From assembly GCA_040757085.1 (NCBI GenBank), contig JBFLXJ010000024.1, positions 1 through 64,000 on the forward strand: a stretch of DNA of 64,000 bases, given 5' to 3'. The notes beneath the pieces are model-generated. The model had not been told where the DNA came from and did no database searches. It was given only the letters and a program-made list of their open reading frames with translations. This document shows positions 36,801 through 45,779 of the stretch, piece by piece. Source of the stretch: Bacillota bacterium (lineage in GTDB: Bacteria > Bacillota > Sulfobacillia > JACIYH01). The position numbers were made by a program, and so were the translations under genes. Within the stretch, counting starts at the first letter, position 1; every line of letters begins with the position of its first letter.

Positions 36801-37550
36801 TCAACCCGCCAGGCGGCGCATCTCCTCGGCTGCCATGTCGAAGTTGGAAAAAACCCGCTGTACGTCGTCGTGGTCCGAGAGGGCATCCATGAGCCGCAGG
36901 AGTTGCTCGGCCTCCTTGCCCGCCACCCGCACGGTGGACTGGGGCACCATGGTCACCTCAGCGACTTCCGGGTGCATCCCGCTCTCTTCCAGGGCGGCCT
37001 TCACCCGATCCAGGTCCTCGGGAGCAGTAATGACCTCGTAAGATTCCTCATCGCTCTGGAAATCCTCAGCCCCCGCTTCCAGGGCGACCGTGAGGACGGC
37101 GTCCTCGTCTCCTACCTTGCGATCCAGGGATATATAGCCCCGCTTGCGGAACATCCAGCTCACGCATCCGGTTTCCCCCAGGCTTCCCCCGTGGCGGGAA
37201 AACAAATAGCGCAGTTCGCTGGCGGTGCGGTTACGGTTATCGGTGACCACCTCCAGCATGATGGCCACACCGCCGGGACCGTAACCCTCGTAGGTCAGTT
37301 CCTCATAGCTCACACCCTCGAGTTCCCCGGTTCCCCTCTTGATGAGCCGCGCGATGTTCTCGGCAGGCATGTTGGCGTCGCGGGCCTTCTCCACCGCCAT
37401 CCGCAGCCGGGGGTTGGTGTCCACGTTGCCGCCGCCCTGACGCGCGGCCACGATGATTTCCCGCGCCAGCTTGGAGAACAGGTTGCCTCGCTCGGCATCC
37501 TTCTTGGCCTTGGTGTGCTTGATGTTGGCCCACTTGCTGTGACCAGACAT
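36801..37550 (-). CDS. YebC/PmpR-family regulator
   Basis: 249 residues. It opens MSGHSKWANIKHTKAKKDAE, then NPRLRMAVEKARDANMPAEN, the central YEGYGPGGVAIMLEVVTDNR, ELRYLFSRHGGSLGETGCVS and the C-terminal MDALSDHDDVQRVFSNFDMA. YebC proteins were described as transcription regulators; recent work on this family links some members to relieving ribosome stalling at proline stretches. The proline-rich proteins of this window would fit, but that is speculation. Confidence 0.95.
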   Translation of the reverse strand: MSGHSKWANIKHTKAKKDAERGNLFSKLAREIIVAARQGGGNVDTNPRLRMAVEKARDANMPAENIARLIKRGTGELEGVSYEELTYEGYGPGGVAIMLEVVTDNRNRTASELRYLFSRHGGSLGETGCVSWMFRKRGYISLDRKVGDEDAVLTVALEAGAEDFQSDEESYEVITAPEDLDRVKAALEESGMHPEVAEVTMVPQSTVRVAGKEAEQLLRLMDALSDHDDVQRVFSNFDMAAEEMRRLAG

Positions 37551-37568
37551 GCCCTCACCTCGCCGCCA

Positions 37569-37730
37569 TCAGTAATCTACTTTCTGGACGACACCCACTA
37601 CGCCATACCGGCTGCGCACCAGCCAGTGGACGATCACCAGTTGTCCCCCTGCTCTGTGCACCACGTGCCACCGGCGCACACGACCGCGTCCGGTCCGGTG
37701 ACGGGAGCGCGATCCCCGTTGCATGTTCAT
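37569..37730 (-). CDS. Small basic protein of unknown function
   Basis: 53 residues, very rich in Arg/His at the N-terminus (QRGSRSRHRTGRGRVRRWHV) and ending in LVIVHWLVRSRYGVVGVVQK. Its ATG overlaps the stop of the ThiF-like gene (ATGA), with AAAGGGGG just upstream, which supports translation. I do not recognise a family. It could also be an unexpressed frame. Confidence 0.45.
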   Translation of the reverse strand: MNMQRGSRSRHRTGRGRVRRWHVVHRAGGQLVIVHWLVRSRYGVVGVVQKVDY

Positions 37731-38458
37731 TCCCCCTTTTGCCCGGAACAGTAGGGACACCCGGGATCAACGTGACACTTCACCTGCCTGAAGCGTCCGG
37801 TCATTCCATCCAGGAAAAGGTACCGTCGTGACAACGGCTCTCCCAGGCCAAGCAGCACCTTGATGGCTTCGGTGGCCTGCAATATCCCCACGGCCCCTGC
37901 CACCAGAGACCCCAGCCCCTCGGTGAGCACGCCGTCGGAGTCGTCCGGGAAGACGCAGTTCCAGCATGGACCTTCCCCGGGCACCATGGTGAACGCATGG
38001 CCTTCCCACCCCCGTACCGCCGCACCCACCAGGGGCTTCCCTTGGGCAAGGCACAGCCGGTTAAGTTCCTGCCGCCACCGGGCCGAGCGCACGCACCCCA
38101 CGACTACGTCGTACCTGGCCACCAGGTCTGCCATGCTCGCCTGCAGGTACTCCTCGACCCTGACGGCCGGATTCAGCGCCTGCAGCCGCCGCGGGGCGGC
38201 CCCGGCCAGGGCCGACTCCTCACCGCAGGACGAGTAATGCACAAAATCCAGCCCTTCCCCATCTTCCGGTTCCACCAGGCCCAACCGGCCCACGCCCGCC
38301 GCCGCCAGGTACAGGGAAGCGGCCATCCCCTGGCGACCCAAACCTACCAACAGGGCCGAAGCGTGCAGGAGGCGCACCTGGCCCTCCACCCCGAACCCGG
38401 GCAGAAGCAGGTGCCGGCTGTATCTCCTGAGGTCTTCTGCGGTGAGCTGTCCGGTCAT
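37727..38458 (-). CDS. ThiF/MoeB-like E1 protein with a degenerate active site
   Basis: 243 residues, similar in fold to its right-hand neighbour. The N-terminus EDLRRYSRHLLLPGFGVEGQ is classic MoeB/ThiF. The nucleotide-binding loop reads VGLGRQGMAASLY instead of GxGGLGS, and the N-L-x-R-Q adenylation motif is replaced by DFVHYSSCGEES. Two CxxC pairs (PCWNCVF and GCPYCSG) could still bind zinc. It probably does not adenylate a substrate by itself and may form a heterodimer with the intact paralog, as in eukaryotic E1 pairs. The ATG at 38458 has GGAGG six bases upstream. Confidence 0.75.
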   Translation of the reverse strand: MTGQLTAEDLRRYSRHLLLPGFGVEGQVRLLHASALLVGLGRQGMAASLYLAAAGVGRLGLVEPEDGEGLDFVHYSSCGEESALAGAAPRRLQALNPAVRVEEYLQASMADLVARYDVVVGCVRSARWRQELNRLCLAQGKPLVGAAVRGWEGHAFTMVPGEGPCWNCVFPDDSDGVLTEGLGSLVAGAVGILQATEAIKVLLGLGEPLSRRYLFLDGMTGRFRQVKCHVDPGCPYCSGQKGE

Positions 38459-38532
38459 TGACATCCTCCGGTCGCATTTTGCCGTGGACCCCCGCCCCCT
38501 CGCCGCTCCTGCCTCCCCAAACCACAGCAGCC

Positions 38533-39255
38533 TCAGAAGGCCCCGTAGTCATCCGCCAGCCCAGTGATCCGGGGTCCATCCCCACATACCGGGCAACGGG
38601 GGTCACGGGTCAGGGCCACTTCGTCCCAGGTCATGAGGCGGGCATCGTAAAGCAACAGCCTGCCCCGGTACGTTTCCCCTGCCCCCGTGAGGTAGCGGAC
38701 CACGTCCATCGCCTGTAGGCACCCGATCAGCCCCGGCACCGGCCCGAATACCCCCGCTTCCCGGCAGGTGGGCACCGACCCCGGGGGCGGGGGTTCCGGG
38801 AACAGGCAGCGCAGGCACGGTCCCTGTCCCGGGAAGAAGAGGCTGGTCTGCCCTTCGAAACGAAATACCGCTCCGTAAGACAGGGGCTTCCCCAGCAGGT
38901 AGCAGGCGTCGTTCAGGAGGTACCGGGTGGCGAAGTTGTCACAGGCATCGACCACCACGTCGTACGGTGCCAGGACAGATTGAGCGTTTTCCCGCGTCAG
39001 CCGCACGGGGTAGATATCGATCCGGAGATCGGGTCGCAAGCTGCTCAGCTTATCGGCGGCCGACTCCACCTTGGGTCGTCCCAGGTCGGGTGTGGAGTGG
39101 ATCACCTGCCGCTGCAGGTTGGACAGCTCCACAGCATCCCCATCCACCAGCCCAAGCCTGCCGATACCAGCCAGGGCCAGGTACAGACTGGAAGCAGAAC
39201 CGAGGCCGCCGGCCCCTACCACCACTGCTGAAGCCTGCCGGAGGTATCCGTGCAT
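38533..39255 (-). CDS. ThiF/MoeB-type adenylyltransferase
   Basis: 240 residues with an intact E1-like core: SAVVVGAGGLGSASSLYLAL, the acidic LGLVDGDAVELSNLQRQVIH, VVVDACDNFATRYLLNDACY, the zinc pairs PCLRCLF and RCPVCGD, and GVFGPVPGLIGCLQAMDVVR. It lacks the usual N-terminal RYSRQxxLP arm, which the adjacent paralog retains. Such proteins activate the C-terminus of ThiS/MoaD-like sulfur carriers. No ThiS or MoaD gene is adjacent, so the partner is unknown. Confidence 0.88.
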   Translation of the reverse strand: MHGYLRQASAVVVGAGGLGSASSLYLALAGIGRLGLVDGDAVELSNLQRQVIHSTPDLGRPKVESAADKLSSLRPDLRIDIYPVRLTRENAQSVLAPYDVVVDACDNFATRYLLNDACYLLGKPLSYGAVFRFEGQTSLFFPGQGPCLRCLFPEPPPPGSVPTCREAGVFGPVPGLIGCLQAMDVVRYLTGAGETYRGRLLLYDARLMTWDEVALTRDPRCPVCGDGPRITGLADDYGAF

Positions 39256-39315
39256 CCCTACCTCCTGACAGCACGTCCGTGCCGTGCTCTATCGTAGCAA
39301 TGTGCAACAGGCCTG

Positions 39316-40044
39316 TCAACGCACTCCGGACGGAACGGGCGGGACATAAAGCATTCCCGCCGGCACTTCCCCGACAATCACGGCCTGGGCCACGGGAACC
39401 GAGCAGGTGGTTTCCACCCAGCGACTCCAGAAGGGCGTTGCCACCGTTACCCCCAGGATCACCTGCAGGTACAGGGCATACCGGGTTTGGTTGATCCCCG
39501 CCCCCTCGAAGCTGTCCCGAAAGTCCACCCGCGCCGTCCCCACCGGGACCACGCGCACCGGGAGGCGGGGTCCCCACCCCGCCCAAAGGCCGTTTCCCAG
39601 CACCTGCCCCAGCGGAATATGCAACAACCACTGGTCCTGGCGGCGCATCTCTTCCTGCAGGGTGGCCAGTACCCGGGCCGCCATGCGCTGCAACAGAGCG
39701 GTATCGGGTTGGACATACCGCACCTGACCCTGATCCCCGGGTTGTACCCGGATAAGGGTCTGGTCCGAGAATTCCGCCATGGCCTGATCCAGGGCCCGGT
39801 AGACGGCCTGGTTGGCCAGCAGGACGGCCTCTCCTTCCGCGCGCGCCCAGAGGGACGGCATCACCCGCTGCGCGGCCACCCAACCAGCCAGGGCCAGGAC
39901 CACCAGCAAGCTCCCCGCTATACCAAACCAGGCCCGGCTGCGCCGGGAAGCACGCCCCCTTCTTCCCGTTCCGCCCGGGATCCCGGCCGCCAGACGCCAC
40001 TTGGGATACAGGAGAGAACGATACCACCAGCCCCGGAGACTCAC
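39316..40044 (-). CDS. yunB: Sporulation protein YunB
   Basis: 242 residues. A basic N-terminus and one membrane helix (WFGIAGSLLVVLALAGWVAA) are followed by LANQAVYRALDQAMAEFSDQ, VQPDTALLQRMAARVLATLQ, IPLGQVLGNGLWAGWGPRLP, FEGAGINQTRYALYLQVILG and PVAQAVIVGEVPAGML. These are the YunB family landmarks. YunB is made in the mother cell and is needed for normal spore formation in Bacillus. Confidence 0.92.
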   Translation of the reverse strand: MSLRGWWYRSLLYPKWRLAAGIPGGTGRRGRASRRSRAWFGIAGSLLVVLALAGWVAAQRVMPSLWARAEGEAVLLANQAVYRALDQAMAEFSDQTLIRVQPGDQGQVRYVQPDTALLQRMAARVLATLQEEMRRQDQWLLHIPLGQVLGNGLWAGWGPRLPVRVVPVGTARVDFRDSFEGAGINQTRYALYLQVILGVTVATPFWSRWVETTCSVPVAQAVIVGEVPAGMLYVPPVPSGVR

Positions 40045-40094
40045 GCTGTCATCCTCGCCAGCCAGCTTATGCCGGGCCGGCGGCCCGGGTGCCG

Positions 40095-41354
40095 TTACGG
40101 AGTCCAGCGCACCCGCACGAATCGTCGCCAGCCCACCTGGAGGATGCTACCGTCGGGGGCTTCGAGGGAGGCTTGCGGGTCTGTCACCTGTAGCCCGTTG
40201 AGGCGTACCCCCCCTTGCTCGATCAGGCGCCGGGCCTCGCTGTGCGAAGAGGCCAGTCCCGCCAGCACCAGCAATCGGGGCAGCCACACCAGCACGGGGG
40301 CGTCGGGGAGGGACCCGGGCATCTCAGGCACCCCGGCCTCCCGGAGGGAAATGGTCTTCTCGGGGACGTCGGCGGGGATCTCCCGGCGGGAGAACACACG
40401 CACGAAGCGCTCCTCGGCTGCCTCCGCCGCCCCGGTCCCGTGGTAGATGGTGACGATTTCGCGGGCCAGGCGCATCTTGGCCTCGCGGGGATTTAGTTGA
40501 CCTGCCTCCATGTCGCGGGCCATAGCCCTGATCTCGGCCATGGGAACATCGGTGCAAAGTTCAAAGTAAGAAGGGAGCAGGCTGTCGGGAACCGACATCA
40601 CCTTGCCGTACATCTGGTCGGGAGGTTCGGTGATGCCGATGTAATTGCCCAGGGACTTGGACATTTTCTGGACCCCGTCCAGCCCGACCAGGAGGGGCAT
40701 GGTGAGCACCACCTGGGCCCCCAGGCCGTATTCCCGCATCACCTCCCGGGTAAGCAGGAAGTTGAAGGTCTGGTCAGTTCCCCCCAGTTCCACGTCGGTA
40801 CGGGTGGCAATGGAATCGTAGGCCTGCGCCAGGGGGTAGAGGAACTCGTGTACGCTGATGGGCCGACCTTCCCGGAAGCGAGCGGCAAACTCGTCCCGCT
40901 CCAGCATGCGGGCCACCGTGTAGCGGGAGCAGAGTTCCACCACCTGGTAGAAGTTGAGCTTTCCCAGCCAGTGGGAGTTGAAGAGGATCTCGGTACGCTC
41001 CCGGTCCAGGATGCGGTAAACCTGTTCCTCGTAGGTGCGAGCGTTGGCGCGCACCTGCTCCTCGGTGAGGGGCTTGCGGGTCTCCGACCGCCCGGAGGGA
41101 TCCCCGATGCGCCCGGTGAAATCCCCGATGATAAACATCACCAGGTGTCCCATATCCTGGAACTGGCGCAGCTTCCGCAGCACCACCGCGTGCCCCAGGT
41201 GGATGTCGGGGGCGCTGGGGTCGGCCCCCAGCTTGACCCGCAGAGGACGCCCGGTTTCCCGGGCCTCCTGGAGCTTGTGCTCCAGTTCCTCGGGCGACCA
41301 CACCCCCACCGTACCCCGTAACAGCATCTCCATTTGCGCACGGATCTCGCTCAA
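40095..41354 (-). CDS. tyrS: Tyrosine-tRNA ligase
   Basis: About 419 residues. The class I motifs are KLGADPSAPDIHLGHAVVLR (HIGH-type HLGH) and LDGVQKMSKSLGNYIGI (KMSKS). FIIGDFTGRIGDPSGRSETR, YPLAQAYDSIATRTDVELGG and TDQTFNFLLTREVMREYGLG form the tyrosine site, and a C-terminal S4 domain follows (ASSHSEARRLIEQGGVRLNG). The TTG at 41354 is preceded by GGGAAGG and by an extended -10 promoter 33 bases upstream. Confidence 0.95.
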   Translation of the reverse strand: MSEIRAQMEMLLRGTVGVWSPEELEHKLQEARETGRPLRVKLGADPSAPDIHLGHAVVLRKLRQFQDMGHLVMFIIGDFTGRIGDPSGRSETRKPLTEEQVRANARTYEEQVYRILDRERTEILFNSHWLGKLNFYQVVELCSRYTVARMLERDEFAARFREGRPISVHEFLYPLAQAYDSIATRTDVELGGTDQTFNFLLTREVMREYGLGAQVVLTMPLLVGLDGVQKMSKSLGNYIGITEPPDQMYGKVMSVPDSLLPSYFELCTDVPMAEIRAMARDMEAGQLNPREAKMRLAREIVTIYHGTGAAEAAEERFVRVFSRREIPADVPEKTISLREAGVPEMPGSLPDAPVLVWLPRLLVLAGLASSHSEARRLIEQGGVRLNGLQVTDPQASLEAPDGSILQVGWRRFVRVRWTP

Positions 41355-41386
41355 ACCTTCCCACTCCCCGTTCCCTACCTCGCGCC

Positions 41387-41395
41387 ATTGTACCA
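41387..41395 (-). promoter_or_regulatory. Extended -10 promoter of tyrS
   Basis: TGGTACAAT on the minus strand is an extended -10 (TGnTACAAT). Its -35 region is weak. The implied leader is about 25 bases, too short for a T-box riboswitch. Confidence 0.5.
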
Positions 41396-41590
41396 CGTGC
41401 TTGTCCCCCTGGCCAGGGGATGCGTACGCCGCGGACCAAGAAGACACCCGAACAGTGCCGTTGCGAGAATAGTAACTGCAGAGGCATTTACGTGAAACGT
41501 GTATCAATATGGCATCAAACCTGGAAAAAACCCGGAAGGAGGCGGACCACCCGGTGACGAAGAACAGGTACCGGAAGGAGGCATGGCTGC

Positions 41591-43819
41591 GTGCGTGCTG
41601 TGGTCAGGGTAGGCGTGGCCCTGTTTATCCTCGTCCTGGCCCTTACCCTGGGTGTGGGGGTCGGGTTCCTGGCCGCCGGCATCTACCGGGTTCGGCCCGT
41701 CCTGGCCGCCATGGAGCCGGATCCGGCCCTGTCCAGCCTGATTTATGACGCCAGCGGCAACCTGGTGACAGCCATACCGGGGCGGGAAAAGCGCATCTAC
41801 GTGGACCTCAAGGATATCCCGCAACACGTGCAGGAGGCCTTCTTGGCCGCCGAGGATGCCCGCTTCCGCTACCATGCGGGAGTGGATTTCCGGGCCATCG
41901 CGCGCGCCCTCTGGGAGGACATCGCTTCCGGCCGCATTGCCCAGGGCGGCAGCACCATCACTCAGCAACTTGCCCGCAATGCCTTCCTGACCCAGGAACG
42001 TACGCTGAGCCGGAAAGTCCAGGAGGCCATCCTGGCCGTCATGCTGGAACGGGAGTACACCAAGGACCAGATCCTGGAGATGTATTTGAACCAGATATTC
42101 CTCGGCCACGGCGTCTACGGGGTGCAGGCAGCCGCTCAGCTCTACTTCGGGAAGGATGCCCGTGACCTCACGGTGGCAGAAGGAGCCATGCTGGCGGGCA
42201 TCACGAGAGCTCCCAGTGTTTACTCTCCCTACGTGAACTTCTCCCTGGCCAAGCAGATGCAGTCGGTGGTACTGGACCAGATGGTCAAGTACGGGTTCCT
42301 CGACCGCGCCCTGGCAGACAAGGCGGCCGCCCAGCCCATCAAGCTGGTGGGTCTGGCTAACGCCCAGGCGTACCCGGCTCCCTGGTTCGTAGACTACGTG
42401 CTGGAATACCTGCTGGCCCGCTACCCGGCCGATCTGGTGTTCCACGGTGGCCTCAAAGTGTACACCACCCTGGACACCCGTATCCAGAAGGCAGCCGAGC
42501 AGGCCGTCAAGCTGCTGGACCGCCCCTTCCCTCTCAAGGAAGACCAGCCCTCGGTCCAAGCGGCCGTGGTGGTCATGGATACGGAAACGGGGTACTTGCG
42601 GGCCATCGTGGGCGGCCGCGACCATCGTAAGCTACGCGCATTTAACCGCATCCTGGCCAAGAGACAGCCCGGTTCGGCGTTCAAGCCCATCATCGATTAT
42701 GCCGCCGCCTTCGAGGCCGGCTGGGGAACGGGGATGCTGGTGGACGATGCCCCCGCCGCCTGGCCGGACCCGTACTCTCCAGACGGCTTCTTTCGACCCA
42801 ACAACTACGACTCCAAGTTTGAGGGGCTCATGACCGTGCGGCGGGCGCTGGAAGAGTCCCGCAACGTGCCCGCGGTGAAGGTACTCGACGCCATCGGTGT
42901 TAGGGCAGGAGTGGAGATGGCCCAGAGGCTGGGGATCACCACCCTGGTCACCTCCGGCAAACACAATGACATGGGCCTGGCCACGGCCCTGGGCGGGGTG
43001 ACGGAAGGAGTGCGGCCGCTGGACATGGCCGTGGCATTCGCCGCCTTCGCCAACGGAGGGGTAAGGGTGCAGCCCCTGGCCGTGCTCAAGGTCGTGGACA
43101 GGGATGGCAACGTGCTCGAGCAGTCCCAGCCCCAGCGTCAGGTGGTGATCTCCCGGGAAACGGCGTACATGATGACCGACTGCCTGAAGGGGGTGATGAC
43201 CAAACCGTGGGGAACGGGCCGGGCGGCGGCCATCGGACGGCCAGCCGCGGGCAAGACGGGAACGACCAGCGACTGGCGGGATGCCTGGTTCGTCGGGTAC
43301 ACGCCCCAACTCGTGACCGCGGTGTGGATGGGTTATGACGAGGACAAAACCATGCCTCCGGGCACCACCGGGGGCGGGTACCCCGCCCGCATCTGGAAGG
43401 AAGTCATGACCGAGGCCACCCGGAACCTGCCCCCCCTCGATTGGGAAAAGCCCGCAGGCCTGGTATCCCTTCCCGTATGCAACAAATCGGGCAAGCTGCC
43501 TTCGCCCCTTTGCCCCGACGACCAGGTGACCCAAGAGCTCTTCCACCGGGGTACAGAGCCCACGGGCATTTGTGATGTGCACGTACTGGTCACGATTTGC
43601 CCCGAAAGTGGCTTGCTGGCCACCCCGTTCTGCCCCAACCCGCAGGAGAAGGTGATGATCCGGCGCCCCCAGGTCTACCCCGCCGATCCCAAGGGAAGAG
43701 TGCCACTCGACGCCGCAGAAGAGGCGCCCCGGGAGTACTGCGGGGTTCATGCTTCCGGTGGACCAGTCCTTCCCGGAAGCCGTCCTTCCGTTCTTCCTCC
43801 TCCGGCTTCTCCTCCGTGA
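41591..43819 (+). CDS. Class A penicillin-binding protein 1A
   Basis: 742 residues: a bifunctional peptidoglycan glycosyltransferase and transpeptidase. One N-terminal membrane helix (GVALFILVLALTLGVGVGFL). The glycosyltransferase domain has AFLAAEDARFRYHAGVDFRA, RIAQGGSTITQQLARNAFLT and YLNQIFLGHGVYGVQAAAQL. The transpeptidase has the active Ser at about residue 362 in GSAFKPI, the second motif ESRNVPA and KTGTTSDWRDAWFVGYTPQL. Paired cysteines decorate the C-terminal tail (VCNKSGKLPSPLC, ICPESGLLATPFC), a zinc- or disulfide-like repeat. The GTG start has AGGAGG nine bases upstream. Confidence 0.95.
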   Translation: MRAVVRVGVALFILVLALTLGVGVGFLAAGIYRVRPVLAAMEPDPALSSLIYDASGNLVTAIPGREKRIYVDLKDIPQHVQEAFLAAEDARFRYHAGVDFRAIARALWEDIASGRIAQGGSTITQQLARNAFLTQERTLSRKVQEAILAVMLEREYTKDQILEMYLNQIFLGHGVYGVQAAAQLYFGKDARDLTVAEGAMLAGITRAPSVYSPYVNFSLAKQMQSVVLDQMVKYGFLDRALADKAAAQPIKLVGLANAQAYPAPWFVDYVLEYLLARYPADLVFHGGLKVYTTLDTRIQKAAEQAVKLLDRPFPLKEDQPSVQAAVVVMDTETGYLRAIVGGRDHRKLRAFNRILAKRQPGSAFKPIIDYAAAFEAGWGTGMLVDDAPAAWPDPYSPDGFFRPNNYDSKFEGLMTVRRALEESRNVPAVKVLDAIGVRAGVEMAQRLGITTLVTSGKHNDMGLATALGGVTEGVRPLDMAVAFAAFANGGVRVQPLAVLKVVDRDGNVLEQSQPQRQVVISRETAYMMTDCLKGVMTKPWGTGRAAAIGRPAAGKTGTTSDWRDAWFVGYTPQLVTAVWMGYDEDKTMPPGTTGGGYPARIWKEVMTEATRNLPPLDWEKPAGLVSLPVCNKSGKLPSPLCPDDQVTQELFHRGTEPTGICDVHVLVTICPESGLLATPFCPNPQEKVMIRRPQVYPADPKGRVPLDAAEEAPREYCGVHASGGPVLPGSRPSVLPPPASPP

Positions 43820-43856
43820 AGGCTTTCCGCGCGTTCCCGCAGGGAGATGCTACGCC

Positions 43857-44588
43857 ATGAGTGTAAGCGATCCCAAGATCTCTGCTCTGGCTACCGTGGG
43901 GGAACTTGCTGCTACTCTGGTACATGAAATAAAGGGGCCCCTCGCCGTCGCGGACGGTTACATACAACTCCTGCACAACCAGATCCATGATGTAAGGTGC
44001 CGGGACATTTGCCAGAAGGTGAGGAGTCAACTGGAACACATTGACCACCTCGTCCAGGGACTTCTGTTCCTGGCCCGCTCCCAACGACCCAACTGGCGAC
44101 TGTGCCGGGCCGACGAGATCGTCAAGAATGCCATCAGCCTGATCCAGGCCACGGCCCTTGCCCGCGGTGTGGAGATCCGCGTCACCGGGCTGGCCCGCGC
44201 CCCCGAGATCTGCGCCGACGCCGGTCAGATGACCCACGTCATCCTGAACCTCGTGCTCAACGCCCTGGAAGCTATGCCTTCCGGGGGCACCGTCTGGGTG
44301 CGCCTGCGTTGCCTGCCGTCGTCCCGCGGGCTCGTCATCACCGTCGCGGATAACGGGCCGGGGATCCCGCACGAGATCAGGAGCAGGCTGTTCCAACCCT
44401 TCGTGACCACCAAAGAAGGAGGGACCGGGCTGGGACTGACCATCTGCCGCAATATCGTCAGCCAGCACGGCGGCAACATCCGCATCCGCAGCGGCAAGAG
44501 GGGGACCATCGTACAGGTCAGCCTGCCCCCGGCAGATACCCGCCTGGTGGCCCCCGAGCGCTCGGCGGCGCCCGTCGCCAGTTGCTGA
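43857..44588 (+). CDS. Sensorless histidine kinase, sporulation-kinase-like
   Basis: 243 residues, cytoplasmic, with no sensor domain. The H-box is GELAATLVHEIKGPLAVADG; the ATPase domain has N-box HVILNLVLNALEAMPSGGTV, G1 VADNGPGIPHEIRSRLFQPF, and F/G2 VTTKEGGTGLGLTICRNIVS. This HATPase type is closest in pattern to the NtrB/KinB-like kinases that feed Spo0F in spore formers. No response regulator is adjacent. The ATG follows AGGGAG. Confidence 0.88.
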   Translation: MSVSDPKISALATVGELAATLVHEIKGPLAVADGYIQLLHNQIHDVRCRDICQKVRSQLEHIDHLVQGLLFLARSQRPNWRLCRADEIVKNAISLIQATALARGVEIRVTGLARAPEICADAGQMTHVILNLVLNALEAMPSGGTVWVRLRCLPSSRGLVITVADNGPGIPHEIRSRLFQPFVTTKEGGTGLGLTICRNIVSQHGGNIRIRSGKRGTIVQVSLPPADTRLVAPERSAAPVASC

Positions 44589-45748
44589 ACGGGGGCTCGC
44601 CTCCGGGTTCGCAGGCGATGGCGGGGGGAACATTGCATCCCGCGGACAAGCAGGGCTGGCCGGGAGTATCGGTGATCATACCGGTGGCCCCCTGCTCGGC
44701 AGACCCCGCCGGGCGTGGGAAACTGCCTGCGGTCCAGAGCATGAAGCGGCAGCAATACCCGGGGCCCCTGGAAGTGATCGTCGCCAGTGCCCTACTGCCG
44801 CCCGACAACCCCGCACCCGCGGCGGGCTATCCGGCCGCGGCCGAGCCCGATGCCAGCGGCGGGCCGCCCGCGAGCGCTACGGACAAGGTGCGCAACCTCT
44901 GGACCGGGGTCAAGCGGGCTCGTCACCGCATCCTCGTCTTCTGCGACGCCGACGTGGAAGTGCCATCCACCCTCCTGCGCGAACTCGTACAGGCCTTGTC
45001 CCAACCGGAGGCGGGACTCTCCTACGCGCTACCTTGCTGGACGGGGGCGCGATCGGGAGGTCCCCTCCTCCTTCAGGCCTGGGCAAACGCCCAGGTGGGT
45101 GCCTTCCTGCTCCCCATCGCCAGGTACGCCCGGCGACGACCGGTCACCGGAGCCCTGGTGGTCATCCCCCGGCAAGTGCTGGAGGAGATAGGCGGCGTGG
45201 CGGCCCTCGCTGGCTACCTGGCAGACGATGCCCGTCTGGGGGACCTGGTACAGACCGCGGGGTACCGGGCCATCCCTTGCGGTTGGGTCCGGGTGGCGAG
45301 CGGGAACCGGGGCTGGGGAGAGGCTCTGTCCACCTTCCTGCGCTGGCTCCTCACCCTGCGCCACCACACCCCTCTCGCTTACACCCTGTCGTATCTCACC
45401 CACTGGGTGACTGCCGGCCTCATCTGGGGCCTGTGGATGCAAGCCCGGGGAGCAAACCCCCTCTGCGCCTGGGTGCCCCTGGTGGCAGCGGCTGTGGCCC
45501 GCGTGTGGTCGGCGTCTCTTCCGGCCCGGTATGCACGTGCCCCCGATCCCTGGGTGGCCGTGCTGGCGCCCCTCGCGGATCTGGTGGCCGCGGTACTGTG
45601 GCCGGCTCCCCTCCTGGTGCGCCGGGTCACCTGGGCGGGAACCACCTTCCGCGTCCTCGGCGGGGGACGCGTCCTCCCCGTGCGCGCACCGGGTGATACA
45701 GGGACCTCGCACGCGACGAAACGAAACAGCCCCGCGGGACGTCAATAA
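44582..45748 (+). CDS. Membrane glycosyltransferase, family 2/ceramide glucosyltransferase-like
   Basis: Up to 388 residues. The GT-A core shows GVSVIIPVAPCSADPAGRGK, a DKVRNLWTGVKRARHRILVF segment, the D-x-D-like FCDADVEVPSTLLRELVQAL, PVTGALVVIPRQVLEEIGGV, then LADDARLGDLVQTAGYRAIP. The C-terminal half holds several membrane helices (LAYTLSYLTHWVTAGLIWGL and VAVLAPLADLVAAVLWPAPL). The pattern of D1, DAD and xDDxxL resembles HpnI/ceramide glucosyltransferases. The start may be TTG at 44582, overlapping the kinase stop, or ATG at 44618. Confidence 0.8.
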   Translation: MLNGGSPPGSQAMAGGTLHPADKQGWPGVSVIIPVAPCSADPAGRGKLPAVQSMKRQQYPGPLEVIVASALLPPDNPAPAAGYPAAAEPDASGGPPASATDKVRNLWTGVKRARHRILVFCDADVEVPSTLLRELVQALSQPEAGLSYALPCWTGARSGGPLLLQAWANAQVGAFLLPIARYARRRPVTGALVVIPRQVLEEIGGVAALAGYLADDARLGDLVQTAGYRAIPCGWVRVASGNRGWGEALSTFLRWLLTLRHHTPLAYTLSYLTHWVTAGLIWGLWMQARGANPLCAWVPLVAAAVARVWSASLPARYARAPDPWVAVLAPLADLVAAVLWPAPLLVRRVTWAGTTFRVLGGGRVLPVRAPGDTGTSHATKRNSPAGRQ

Positions 45749-45779
45749 ATGGCGAGAATCCAGGAAGGGAGTCCCGACC

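Noticed and set aside
41355-41510. T-box riboswitch before tyrS
   Set aside because: GTGGTACAATGG looks vaguely like the T-box core, but it is better explained as an extended -10 promoter, and the remaining leader is only about 25 bases.
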